64,000 bases of DNA, from assembly GCF_016862175.1 (NCBI RefSeq), contig NZ_BOML01000030.1:37192-101191 (forward strand), written 5' to 3'. The stretch's first letter is position 1. Each line of letters starts with the position of its first letter. Below the pieces are notes generated by a model. The model did no database searches and was not told the origin of the DNA. It saw only the letters and a list, made by a program, of their open reading frames with translations. Below, in pieces: positions 53,149-61,505 of the stretch. The DNA is from Paractinoplanes durhamensis (lineage in GTDB: Bacteria; Actinomycetota; Actinomycetes; Mycobacteriales; Micromonosporaceae). The translations under genes were made by a program, and so were the position numbers.

Positions 53149-54059
53149 GCGGGCCACCCGCCCAGCCGCAGCACGTCCAAGGACGGCGTGACCAATCGGC
53201 TCGGGGCCTTGCCGAGCAGGTCGGGGGCGGCGTGGCCGCGGACGATCGCGGCCGTGCTGAGCATGTTGGCCCGCAGGCAGCTGTAGGCGGCCACCGATAC
53301 CGTGCGCCACACCGGCACCGCGGGCCGGCCGGTGGCCGGGTCGACGATGTGGTGCAGCTGCTCGCCCGGTCGGCCCCAGGTGCGCCCGGCCGTGCTCGAG
53401 GTGGCCAGGGCCGCCCCGGCCGGCAGCCGGATCGTGTCGGCCGGGTCACCGGGCCGGTCCTGCACCAGGATGTCCCAGCCGCCGGCCGGCGCGATCCCGG
53501 CGGTGGCGATGTCCCCGCCCAGCGCGACCAGCACGCCCACGCCGAGCTGGTCGGCGACCTGCGCGGCGGCCCGGTCGGCGGCCACCGCCTTGGCGGTGGC
53601 GCCCAGGTCGAGCAGCACCCCGTCGGGGACGGTCAGCTCGCGGACGGACAGTTTCACCGCGTGCCAGTCGGGGGTGGCGAAGACCCGCACCGCGGGGGCC
53701 ACCTCCCGGCCGGTCAGCTCGGCGAAGTCGCGGTCGTAGCCGAGCCCGCACAGCGCACCGCCGACGGTCGGGTCGACCGCGCCGTCGGTCTCCCGGGCCG
53801 CGTCGAGGGCCGACGCGACCAGGTGGGCGAGCAGTGGGCTGACGATGACCGGACGGCCGCCGGCTCGGCAGACGTAGCGCAGCTCGGAATCCTCCCGGAA
53901 CCGGCTGCAGGCCGCGTCGACCGCGTCCAGCTCCGTCTTGACCAGGGCGGCCGCCTCGGCGATCCGGGCCGGGTCGGTGACCACGATCCGGGCGACCGTG
54001 CCCCAGACGGACCACTGCGCGGTGTCCGCGCCGATCGGCAATGTCTCGACGAGTGGCAT
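53145..54059 (-). CDS. apbE: FAD:protein FMN transferase (ApbE)
   Basis: A 304-residue ApbE. The family motifs are DGAVDPTVGGAL, the Mg/FAD site VLLDLGATAKAVAADRAA, LVALGGDIATAG, and HHIVDPATGRP, followed by VAAYSCLRANMLSTAA. ApbE attaches FMN from FAD to Thr or Ser of exported proteins with a DxxSGA(T/S) motif. No signal peptide is seen, so action may be on the inner side or at the membrane. It lies between the Ser-rich exported protein and the cytochrome gene. Confidence 0.92.
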   Translation of the reverse strand: MPLVETLPIGADTAQWSVWGTVARIVVTDPARIAEAAALVKTELDAVDAACSRFREDSELRYVCRAGGRPVIVSPLLAHLVASALDAARETDGAVDPTVGGALCGLGYDRDFAELTGREVAPAVRVFATPDWHAVKLSVRELTVPDGVLLDLGATAKAVAADRAAAQVADQLGVGVLVALGGDIATAGIAPAGGWDILVQDRPGDPADTIRLPAGAALATSSTAGRTWGRPGEQLHHIVDPATGRPAVPVWRTVSVAAYSCLRANMLSTAAIVRGHAAPDLLGKAPSRLVTPSLDVLRLGGWPA

Positions 54060-54060
54060 G

Positions 54061-54330
54061 TCACGACCCTCCCGAGGTGGCGCCGCTGCTGCTACTGCTG
54101 CTGCTGTCGCTGCTGCTTCCGCCCGAGAGCGTCGGCGAGTCGTTCGACGAGCTGCTGCTGCTGCTCGAATCGGTGGAGTCGGTCGTGGTGGTCGTGCTCG
54201 TCGATGAGCTTTCGGAAGTCTGGTCGGATGCGTGCGCGGCCACCCCGATGCCGACGGTTCCCGCCAGGCTGGCCGCGATCAGGGCACCGGTGAGCAACGA
54301 CGTTCGCCGCAGTCCGCTTTCCCGCTTCAT
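54061..54330 (-). CDS. Exported Ser-rich small protein heading the ApbE operon
   Basis: An 89-residue protein: basic start (MKRESGLRR), a signal or anchor helix (about 11-33; TSLLTGALIAASLAGTVGIGVAAHA), then a 55-residue tail almost only of Ser, Thr, Asp and Gly. It ends SSSGATSGGS, which contains SGAT, the core of the ApbE flavinylation motif, but lacks the usual Asp three residues earlier. It is the first gene of the electron-transfer operon and only 1 bp separates its stop from the apbE ATG. It occupies the position where FMN-binding-domain proteins are usually found; role unknown. Confidence 0.75.
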   Translation of the reverse strand: MKRESGLRRTSLLTGALIAASLAGTVGIGVAAHASDQTSESSSTSTTTTTDSTDSSSSSSSSNDSPTLSGGSSSDSSSSSSSGATSGGS

Positions 54331-54505
54331 CTGCGCGCTCCCCCTTCGTTGATGACTCAACAAAGAGTGCGCGACGGGACTCGCCCTGAGCTGTGCGGAT
54401 CCTTCGCACTTCCTGTGAAGGCCAAAGTTAAGCAAAACGACGGTATCGAGGCCGGTGTCCGACTCCCTAGGTTGAACGGCGACACCCAACGCAGCAGGGG
54501 GAACG

Positions 54506-55354
54506 ATGACCGACATTCCGCAGCACACTCTCGACGACATCGCCGCGGTCAACGCGAGCGGGCTCACCCCGGTGGTCTTCATCCACGGCCTGTGGCTGCT
54601 GCCGAGCAGCTGGGACCGCTGGGCCGAGGTGTTCAAGGCGGCCGGCTACGCGCCGATCACGCCCGGCTGGCCGGACGACCCGGAGACGGTCGAGGAGGCC
54701 AAGGCTCACCCCGAGGTGTTCGCCGGCAAGACCGTCGGCCAGGTCGCCGACCACTACGCCGAGATCATCGGCAAGCTCGACAAGCAGCCCGCGATCGTCG
54801 GCCACTCGTTCGGCGGCCTGCTCGCCCAGATCCTCGCCGGCAAGGGCCTGGCCACCGTGACCGTCGCGATCGACGCGGCGCCCTTCCAGGGCGTGCTGCC
54901 GCTGCCGGTCTCGGCGCTGCGTTCGGCCTCGCCGGTGCTGGCCAACCCGACCAATTACCACAAGGCGATCCCGCTGACCTACGAGCAGTTCCGCTACGCG
55001 TTCGCCAACGCCGTCAGCGAGGACGAGGCGCACCAGCTGTTCGAGGAGTACGCGGTGGCCGCCCCCGGTGCACCGCTGTTCCAGGCGGCGGTGGCCAACT
55101 TCAACCCGTGGTCCGAGGTCAAGGTCGACCACGACAACGCGTACCGCGGGCCGCTGCTGATCATCGGCGGCGAGAAGGACCACACCGTGCCGACCGCGAT
55201 CACCGAGTTCAACTACAAGATCCAGCAGAAGAACAGCGGCATCACGGAGTACGCGGAGATCCCCGGCCGGGGGCACTCGCTGACCATCGACAGCGGCTGG
55301 CTCGAGGTCGCCAACACGTCGCTGGCGTTCGTCCAGCGCTTCGCCGAGCGGTAG
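54506..55354 (+). CDS. Alpha/beta hydrolase
   Basis: A 282-residue alpha/beta hydrolase. FIHGLWLLPSSW carries the oxyanion His-Gly, the nucleophile is in AIVGHSFGGLLA, the acid in GGEKDHTVP and the His in GRGHSLT. It belongs to a family common in actinomycetes, with no signal peptide and unknown substrate. A GGGGGAA sequence 7 bases before the ATG is a good ribosome-binding site. Divergent from the ApbE operon (175 bp between them) and convergent with the response regulator gene. Confidence 0.88.
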   Translation: MTDIPQHTLDDIAAVNASGLTPVVFIHGLWLLPSSWDRWAEVFKAAGYAPITPGWPDDPETVEEAKAHPEVFAGKTVGQVADHYAEIIGKLDKQPAIVGHSFGGLLAQILAGKGLATVTVAIDAAPFQGVLPLPVSALRSASPVLANPTNYHKAIPLTYEQFRYAFANAVSEDEAHQLFEEYAVAAPGAPLFQAAVANFNPWSEVKVDHDNAYRGPLLIIGGEKDHTVPTAITEFNYKIQQKNSGITEYAEIPGRGHSLTIDSGWLEVANTSLAFVQRFAER

Positions 55355-55361
55355 GGCTCAA

Positions 55362-55979
55362 CTACAACAGGCCGTGCCGCATCGCCGTGGTCACCGCGGC
55401 GGTGCGGTCGGCCACGTCCAGCTTGGTGAACGCGCGCAGCAGGTGCGTCTTCACGGTGGCCTCGGCGATGAACAGCCGCTTGCCGATGTCGGCGTTGGTG
55501 AGGCCCTGCCCGACCAGGCGCAGCACCTCGGCCTCGCGCGCCGACAGGGCGGGCGGGGCCGGTTGGCGCACCTGACGCACCAGAGTGGACGCCACGCTCG
55601 GCGCCAGCACGGTCTCGCCGCGGGCGGCCGCGCGCACCGCGTCCGCCAGCTCCTGCGGCGACGCGTCCTTCAGCAGGTAACCGCAGGCCCCGGCCTCGAT
55701 GGCGCGCAGGATGTCGCGATCGGACTCGTAGGTGGTCAGCACCATCACCCGCACCCCGGGCACGGTGGCCAGGATCCGCTCGGTGGCCGAGACGCCGTCG
55801 CCGTCCGGCATGCGCAGGTCCATCAGCACGATGTCCGGCCGCTCGGCCGCGGCCAGCGCGATCCCGGCGTCACCGGAACCGGCCTCCCCCACCACCGACA
55901 GGTCCGGCTCGGCGTCGAGCATGCCGCGCAGCCCGTGCCGCACCACCGGGTGGTCGTCCACCAGCAGGATGCGGATCAC
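55362..55979 (-). CDS. NarL/FixJ-type response regulator
   Basis: A 205-residue regulator. Receiver domain 1-120 with LLVDDHP, phospho-acceptor Asp54 (VLMDLRMPDGDG), Thr in VMVLTTY and Lys in YLLKDASP. The LuxR helix-turn-helix (about 140-205) reads LSAREAEVLRLVGQGLTNADIGKRLFIAEATVKTHLLRAF. GTG start overlaps the kinase stop (GTGA). It is the last gene of a five-step operon with two ABC-2 exporters and is expected to control it. Confidence 0.93.
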   Translation of the reverse strand: MIRILLVDDHPVVRHGLRGMLDAEPDLSVVGEAGSGDAGIALAAAERPDIVLMDLRMPDGDGVSATERILATVPGVRVMVLTTYESDRDILRAIEAGACGYLLKDASPQELADAVRAAARGETVLAPSVASTLVRQVRQPAPPALSAREAEVLRLVGQGLTNADIGKRLFIAEATVKTHLLRAFTKLDVADRTAAVTTAMRHGLL

Positions 55980-57118
55980 GCCGGCACCTCCAGCTCGATC
56001 GTCGTGCCCGTGTCCGGGTCGCTGTGCACGGTAAGGGCTCCGCGCACCTGGTCGGCGCGGGCCCGCATGCCGTTCAGGCCGAAACCGTCGGCGGCGGCCG
56101 GGTCGAAGCCGCGCCCGTCGTCGCGCACGACCAGCCGCACCGACTCCGGGGCGTAGGCGAGCAGGATGGCGGTCTCCTGCGCGGCGGCGTGCCGGCGGAC
56201 GTTGGTGAGCGCCTCCTGCGCGGCCCGCAGCAGCACCACCTCGACCGCGGTCGGCAGCGCCCGCTCGTCCCCGGTCACGCGCACGGTCGCCGGGGTGCCG
56301 GTCTCCTCGGTGAAGCGGGTCGCCTGGCGGCGTACCGAATCCGGCAGTGCGCCCTGGGTCAGCGCGGCCGGCGCCAGCGCCGCCACCAGGGCCCGCGACT
56401 CGGCCAGGTTTTCCTTCGCGGTGCGCACCGCGAGGGCCAGTCGCTCGTCGCGCAGCGCCGGGTCGGCGGCCTGCAGAAGCGTGATGATGCTGGTGAAGCC
56501 CTGGGCGAGGGTGTCGTGGATCTCGCCGGCCAGGCGGGCGCGTTCGGCCAGCACCCCGGCCTCGTGCGACAACCGGGACACCTCGGCCCGGGAGGCCTCG
56601 AGCTCGGCGATCAGCTCACCGCGCTCGACGCTCTGCTCGATCACCCGGATGATCCAGAAGCCGAGCCAGATGCCGGCGACCGCCGAGATCAGCGCGATGA
56701 TCAGGTCCATCACGAAGTTTTCCGGGGACCGGAACAGGTCGACCGCCGGGGTGATCAGGGTGGCGACCACGACCAGGGCGATGGCCGGCCGGATCGAGGC
56801 GAGCTGGAAGATCAGCGGGATCACCGCAAAGAGGAGCCAGGTGGTGAACGGGGCCACCGCCACCGTCAGGGTGAACAGCGTCAGCTGCACGAGCAGCACG
56901 GCCATCGCGGCGTAGTCCTCGGCACCGCGCCGGACCAGCCGGCGGCCGACCGTGAGATGCAGCACGATCATCGCGCCGAGGGCGCCGGCCGTGACCAGCC
57001 GGCGCCACCGGGCGTCATCGGATCCGAAGAAGACCGCGCTCCCGATGATCACGGTGACCCCGACGAAGAACGCATCCCACCACCGCACGTAGCGGACATG
57101 CGCCTCCTCGGTGCTCAC
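55976..57118 (-). CDS. NarL-system sensor histidine kinase
   Basis: A 380-residue membrane kinase. About five TM helices (20-165) form the sensor, with little outside them, so a membrane or drug signal is likely. The HisKA_3 motif is ARLAGEIHDTLAQGFTSIITLLQAA, and the HATPase part has AQEALTNVRRHAAA, VRDDGRGFDP and GFGLNGMRAR. GTG 57118 overlaps the stop of the ABC-2 permease (GTGA). Such intramembrane-sensing kinases next to ABC transporters usually sense cell-envelope antibiotics. Confidence 0.92.
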   Translation of the reverse strand: MSTEEAHVRYVRWWDAFFVGVTVIIGSAVFFGSDDARWRRLVTAGALGAMIVLHLTVGRRLVRRGAEDYAAMAVLLVQLTLFTLTVAVAPFTTWLLFAVIPLIFQLASIRPAIALVVVATLITPAVDLFRSPENFVMDLIIALISAVAGIWLGFWIIRVIEQSVERGELIAELEASRAEVSRLSHEAGVLAERARLAGEIHDTLAQGFTSIITLLQAADPALRDERLALAVRTAKENLAESRALVAALAPAALTQGALPDSVRRQATRFTEETGTPATVRVTGDERALPTAVEVVLLRAAQEALTNVRRHAAAQETAILLAYAPESVRLVVRDDGRGFDPAAADGFGLNGMRARADQVRGALTVHSDPDTGTTIELEVPA

Positions 57119-57930
57119 CGATCTTTCTCGGTCCAGCGGAAGGTCGTCAGGCACAGCACCAATCCGATCACACACCACGCGCCGAGCACCAAGGCCGTGC
57201 GCCCGAGTTCCCATTGACCGGCGGCTTCGTACTGCTTCATCGAGTCGGGCAGGAAGACGTAACGGAAACCCTGGCTCATCCACTTCACCGGGAAGAACGA
57301 CGCCACCGTGATCAGCCAGGTCGGCAGCTGGGTGATGGGGTGGATGAAGACGCCGGAGACGAACTGCAGCGCCACCACCGGGACGTTCAGGATCGCGCCG
57401 GCCGAGCGGGCGTGCTTGACGATCGCGCTGACCGCCACACCGCAGAGCGTGCACACGATCACCGAGAGCAGGAACAGCCAGACGAACGTGAGCCAGTGCG
57501 ATGCGTCCGGCAGCGGCATGTCGTAGACCAGGACGCCGACCAGGAGCAGCATGGCCACCTCGGCGACGCTGAGGACAAAGACCAGGATCAACTTCCCGAT
57601 GAGGTACGCCGTGGAGGTGATCGGCGTACCGCGAAGCCGCTTGAGCGTCCCGTCCTCACGGTCGAGCGCGAGCCCCGACCCCATCGTGATGAACCCGGTG
57701 TTCAGGGCGCCGTAGGCGATCATGCTGGCCGTGTAGACCTGCGCGACGCTGACCCCGGTGTCGTCGTAGCTGTCCCCGAAGATCGTGCCGAACAGCAGCA
57801 ACAGCATGGCCGGGAACGCGAAGGTGAACACCACCGCGGTGCGGTCGCGGATGAACTGGAGGATCTCGACCTTGCCGCGGGCGACGCCGTTGGTGAAGGT
57901 GCCGGGCAGGACAGCGGCGGCGACGGTCAT
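57115..57930 (-). CDS. ABC-2 type transporter permease
   Basis: A 271-residue permease with six TM helices and the ABC-2 layout: VFTFAFPAMLLLLFGTIFG, the MGSGLALDREDGTLKRLRGTPI connector before helix 3, and FIHPITQLPTWL plus a C-terminal Cys-containing last helix. It forms an exporter with the ATPase gene just upstream (ATGA overlap at 57927-57930). Confidence 0.9.
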   Translation of the reverse strand: MTVAAAVLPGTFTNGVARGKVEILQFIRDRTAVVFTFAFPAMLLLLFGTIFGDSYDDTGVSVAQVYTASMIAYGALNTGFITMGSGLALDREDGTLKRLRGTPITSTAYLIGKLILVFVLSVAEVAMLLLVGVLVYDMPLPDASHWLTFVWLFLLSVIVCTLCGVAVSAIVKHARSAGAILNVPVVALQFVSGVFIHPITQLPTWLITVASFFPVKWMSQGFRYVFLPDSMKQYEAAGQWELGRTALVLGAWCVIGLVLCLTTFRWTEKDR

Positions 57931-58763
57931 CGGTGGTCTCCGATCAGGGCGAGGTAGGTGTCCTCGAGGGTCGGGCGGGTGATCGTCAGCGTGGTCAGGT
58001 CGGTGTCGGCCGCGATCAGCTTGCGGAGCAACTCGGTCGGGTCGGCGACCTGCTCGGTGTGCTGAACGCCCCCGTCGCGCCAGCTCACCTTCGCGCCGGC
58101 CGCCGACCGGCCGCCGAGCGTGGCGGGCGTGCCCTCGGCCACGATCACGCCCTCGGACAGCACCGCGAGGCGGTCGGCGAGCGCCTCCGCCTCCTCCAGG
58201 TAGTGCGTGGTCAGCAGGATCGTGGTGCCGTCGGTGGCCAGCGCCCGGATCAGGTCCCAGAACTGGCGGCGGGCGGCGGGATCGAACCCGGTGGTCGGCT
58301 CGTCCAGGAAGAGCAGCTCGGGCCGACCGACGATGCCGAGCGCCACGTCCACCCGGCGGCGCTGCCCGCCGGAGAGCGCCCGGATCTTGCTCGTGCTCTT
58401 CTCGGTCAGTCCGACCAGGTCGATCACCTCGGCGGCCGGTCGCGGGTCAGGATAGAAGCCGGCCACGTGCCGCACCATCTCGGTGACGGTCAGGTCGGCG
58501 GCGTCGTCGGCGTCCTGCAGCACCACGCCGATCCGGGACCGCCAGACCCGGCCGGCCGTCCCCGGGTCCTCGCCGAGCACCTGGGCCTCGCCGCCGCTGC
58601 GGGGGCGGTGGCCCTCCAGGATCTCGACGGTCGTGGTCTTGCCCGCACCGTTCGGGCCGAGCAGCGCGAACACCTCACCGCGGGCGACACTGAGGTCGAT
58701 GCCGCGCACCGCGTCGTGCCCCCGGTACGTCTTGCGCAGTCCTCTGACTTCAATGGCGTTCAT
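57927..58763 (-). CDS. ABC exporter ATP-binding protein (DrrA-like)
   Basis: A 278-residue ATPase: Walker A GPNGAGKTT, Q loop VVLQDADDAADLTV, signature LSGGQRRRVDVALG, Walker B LLFLDEPTTGFDP and switch LTTHYLEEAE. The C-terminal 60 residues are the DrrA-type regulatory extension. Works with the overlapping ABC-2 permease. A 94-bp gap separates it from the upstream exporter pair and may hold an internal promoter, though none is recognisable. Confidence 0.92.
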   Translation of the reverse strand: MNAIEVRGLRKTYRGHDAVRGIDLSVARGEVFALLGPNGAGKTTTVEILEGHRPRSGGEAQVLGEDPGTAGRVWRSRIGVVLQDADDAADLTVTEMVRHVAGFYPDPRPAAEVIDLVGLTEKSTSKIRALSGGQRRRVDVALGIVGRPELLFLDEPTTGFDPAARRQFWDLIRALATDGTTILLTTHYLEEAEALADRLAVLSEGVIVAEGTPATLGGRSAAGAKVSWRDGGVQHTEQVADPTELLRKLIAADTDLTTLTITRPTLEDTYLALIGDHR

Positions 58764-58857
58764 GCCGGTAATCGTGCTGCTCGCCGGGGCCTCGCCGATA
58801 GGCCCGGAAGACCGTCAGCGGTTGTCCGTCGTCCGGTGGACAGTCACGTGCGCAGGC

Positions 58858-59607
58858 TTACTCCCAGCGCATCTTCTTGACGGCCGCGGTGACACACACG
58901 ACCGCCCACGCCGCGAGGCTGAGCCAGTCGGCGGCGGGCACGCCGGTGCCGTGCGAGAGCGTGGCCCGCAGCGCTTCGGCGTGCGCGGCCAGCGGCAGCA
59001 CCACCGCCACGTCCGGGGTGGTGAACATGATCCCGCCGGCCGCCAGCATCAGCACGTAGATCAGGGTGGCCGCGCCGGTTGTCGTCTCCGGTTTGAGCAC
59101 GCTGGCCAGCAGCAGCGCCAGCCCGCTGTAGGCGGCGGTGGCCAGCACCGTCACGCCGAGCGCCGGCAGCAGTTGGCCGGCGTCCGGGCGCCAGCCGACC
59201 GCGGCGCCGACCCCGGCCAGCACCAGCAGCTGCACCACGATCAGGGCGAGCACCGCGGCGGTCTTGGCCAGCAGCAGGCCGGGTCGGGTCAGCGGGGACG
59301 CGCCGAGTCGTTTGAGAACGCCGTAGCTGCGTTCGTAGCCGGTGGTGATCGCCTGGCCGGTGAACGCGGTCGACATCACGGTCAGCGCGAGCACGCCGGG
59401 AACGACGAACGCCAGCCGGTCGTCGCCGGGCACCGTCGTCACGTCGGTGAGACCGGCGCCGAGCAGCACCAGCAGCGGCACGCCCATGGCCAGCACCACC
59501 GCCTCGCCGCGGCGGGCGGTCAGCACCAGCTCCATCCGGATCTGGCTGCGCAGGATCGCGCGCATCGGCGCGCGGGCCGGTGCCGGGGTGAAGGTGCCGG
59601 TGCTCAT
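58858..59607 (-). CDS. ABC-2 type transporter permease
   Basis: A 249-residue permease with six TM helices. GQAITTGYERSYGVLKRLGASPLTRPGLLLAKT is the ABC-2 connector segment, and GGIMFTTPDVAVVLPLAAHAEALRATLSHG precedes the last helix. It differs clearly in sequence from the permease at 57115-57930, so the operon holds two different exporters. Its ATG overlaps the stop of the upstream ATPase (ATGA). Confidence 0.9.
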   Translation of the reverse strand: MSTGTFTPAPARAPMRAILRSQIRMELVLTARRGEAVVLAMGVPLLVLLGAGLTDVTTVPGDDRLAFVVPGVLALTVMSTAFTGQAITTGYERSYGVLKRLGASPLTRPGLLLAKTAAVLALIVVQLLVLAGVGAAVGWRPDAGQLLPALGVTVLATAAYSGLALLLASVLKPETTTGAATLIYVLMLAAGGIMFTTPDVAVVLPLAAHAEALRATLSHGTGVPAADWLSLAAWAVVCVTAAVKKMRWE

Positions 59608-60524
59608 CGGGCCGCTCCTGCCTTCCGCGTCGCGTCGGCGGTCAGCGCCAGGTAGACGTCCTCGAGCGTGCGCCGGCGGGTGTTGACCGCGGTGACCTGG
59701 GCGCCGGCCTTCGCGAACCAGGCGATCGCCTCGGCGATCGCGGCCGCGTCCAGGTTGCCGGTGATGACATATTCACCCGGGGTTTTCTCCACCGCCGCGA
59801 ACTGCGTGCTCTGCGGTTGGAGTCCGGCGTCCGCGCGTACCTCCAAAAGGTCGATGCCCGCCGCGGCCGTGAGTTCCGCGGGGGTTCCGGTGGCCGCGAC
59901 GCGGCCTTCCCGCATGATCACCACGTCGTCGGCGAGCCGTTCCGCCTCGTCCAGCAGGTGCGTGGTGAGCAGGACCGAGACGCCGTCGCTGCGCAGCTCC
60001 TCGATCAACTGCCAGGTGGTGTGCCGGGACTCGGTGTCCATGCCCGCGGTCGGCTCGTCGAGGAAGACCAGCTCGGGCCGGCCGACCAGGGCGATCGCCA
60101 GACTGAGCCGCTGCTGCTCGCCGCCGGACAGCCGGCGGAACCGGGTGCGCTCGAATTTCCGCAGGCCGAGGCGGTCGATCAGCATGTCGGGGCTCAGCGG
60201 GTTGGCCGAGAACGAGGCGAACAGGCGGAGGATCTCGCCGGCCGTCGCCCACGGGTAGACGCCGCCGGACTGCAGCATGATGCCCAGCCGGGGCATCAGC
60301 GCGTCGTGGTCGGCGATCGGGTCGAGGCCCAGTACCCGGCACTCGCCGCCGTCGGCCGCCCGGAAGCCCTCGCACACCTGCAGCAGGCTCGTCTTGCCGG
60401 CGCCGTTGTGCCCGAGCAGCGCCAGGACGCGGCCGCGGGGCACGCCGAGTGACACCCCGTCGACGGCGGTCGTGGCGCCGTAGCGCACGACGACGTCCCG
60501 TACCTCGACCGCGCCGTCAGTCAC
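59604..60524 (-). CDS. ABC exporter ATP-binding protein
   Basis: A 306-residue ATPase: Walker A GHNGAGKTSLL, Q loop IMLQSGGVYPWATAGE, signature LSGGEQQRLSLAIAL, Walker B LVFLDEPTAGMDTES and switch LTTHLLDEAE. Walker A has His in the second position (GHNGAGKT), seen in some exporters. The C-terminal domain ends with the LEDVYLALT motif found also in the second ATPase. First gene of the operon that ends with the two-component system. Confidence 0.92.
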   Translation of the reverse strand: MTDGAVEVRDVVVRYGATTAVDGVSLGVPRGRVLALLGHNGAGKTSLLQVCEGFRAADGGECRVLGLDPIADHDALMPRLGIMLQSGGVYPWATAGEILRLFASFSANPLSPDMLIDRLGLRKFERTRFRRLSGGEQQRLSLAIALVGRPELVFLDEPTAGMDTESRHTTWQLIEELRSDGVSVLLTTHLLDEAERLADDVVIMREGRVAATGTPAELTAAAGIDLLEVRADAGLQPQSTQFAAVEKTPGEYVITGNLDAAAIAEAIAWFAKAGAQVTAVNTRRRTLEDVYLALTADATRKAGAAR

Positions 60525-60622
60525 CTACCGACCCCTTCCGCCCCGGCTACTTTACGTGCCGGCCGCCGACCCCCCGCCCCGGCATGGCCGACCTCACTCT
60601 CGCCCGTCGGTAGGGTGCAGGC

Positions 60623-61075
60623 ATGAGCGTGGTGGAGATCTACACCGATGGGGCCTGCATCCCCAACCCCGGCCCTGGTGGCTGGGGTGCCGTCCTTCGC
60701 TACGGCGCCCGGGAAAAAGATCTCTGCGGCGGTACGGCTTCGCAGACCACGAACAACCGGATGGAGTTGCAGGCACCGATCAGCGCCCTCGAGACGCTGA
60801 ACCGGGCGCCGATGAAGGTGCTGCTCTACACCGACAGCATCTACGTGCGCGACGGCATCACCAAGTGGATCCCGAAGTGGAAGTCGAACGGCTGGCTGAC
60901 CTCGGCCAAGCAGCCGGTGAAGAACGTCGACCTGTGGCAGCGGCTGGAGGCCGCGGTCGCCCGGCACGACGTGCAGTGGCACTGGGTGAAGGGCCACGCC
61001 GGCCACCCGGAGAACGAGCGGGCCGACCGGCTCGCCGCCCGGGGCCTGCAGGAGGCGTTAGCTCAGGGCTCGTAA
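60623..61075 (+). CDS. rnhA: Ribonuclease HI
   Basis: A 150-residue RNase HI. The four-acid active site is present: Asp in IYTDGACIPNPGPGGWG, Glu in NNRMELQAPISAL, Asp in LLYTDSIYVRDGI and Asp in NERADRLAARG, plus the catalytic His region WHWVKGHAGHPENE. It cleaves RNA in RNA-DNA hybrids. The basic protrusion (WIPKWKSNGW) of the Escherichia coli type is retained. Its last 18 bp overlap the convergent MarR gene. Confidence 0.95.
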   Translation: MSVVEIYTDGACIPNPGPGGWGAVLRYGAREKDLCGGTASQTTNNRMELQAPISALETLNRAPMKVLLYTDSIYVRDGITKWIPKWKSNGWLTSAKQPVKNVDLWQRLEAAVARHDVQWHWVKGHAGHPENERADRLAARGLQEALAQGS

Positions 61076-61459
61076 CGCGGCGACGAAAGCATCCCCGTCC
61101 ACGTCTTTCAACAACCCGGCCTCCGCCACCCGGATCTCCGCCTGGATCGCGCGATGCAGCTCGGTGCCGGCGGCGGTGAGGCCGAGCAGCCGCGCCCGCC
61201 GGTCGGCCGGGTCCGGCTCCCGCTCGATGAGGCCGCGTTTCTGCAGGTCGTCGAGGATCGGGATGAGCCGGGTCTTGTCCGCGCCGATGCTCTGGGCGAG
61301 CGCGGCCTGGGTGCGCGTCGGGCTGTCGCGCAGCCCGGTCAGCACGACGTAGGCCCACATGGTCACGCCGTGCCGGGCCAGGATCGGCTCCTCCATGGCG
61401 ATCAGGCGGCGCCCCAGCCGCATCACCATCGCGCCCAGATCGGGCCGCTCGGTCTCCAT
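61058..61459 (-). CDS. MarR-family transcriptional regulator
   Basis: A 133-residue MarR regulator. The winged helix is TRTQAALAQSIGADKTRLIPILDDLQKRGLIEREPDPADRRARLLGLTAAG, with the wing Asp-Arg-Arg. ATG 61459 is used; upstream frame starts would enter the divergent gene. It faces the DinB-like gene over 46 bp. There TAAGCGC occurs at 61482-61488 and 61499-61505, and ATCGT/ACGAT (61478-61482, 61495-61499) form an inverted pair, together a possible operator. Confidence 0.88.
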   Translation of the reverse strand: METERPDLGAMVMRLGRRLIAMEEPILARHGVTMWAYVVLTGLRDSPTRTQAALAQSIGADKTRLIPILDDLQKRGLIEREPDPADRRARLLGLTAAGTELHRAIQAEIRVAEAGLLKDVDGDAFVAALRALS

Positions 61460-61505
61460 CGCCGCACCCCTTGCAAAATCGTAAGCGCTCGCAGACGATA
61501 AGCGC

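Noticed and set aside
61475..61505. Strong MarR palindrome between MarR and DinB-like genes
   Set aside because: Only 7-bp direct repeats and a 5-bp inverted pair are found; mentioned with the gene but not listed as an operator.
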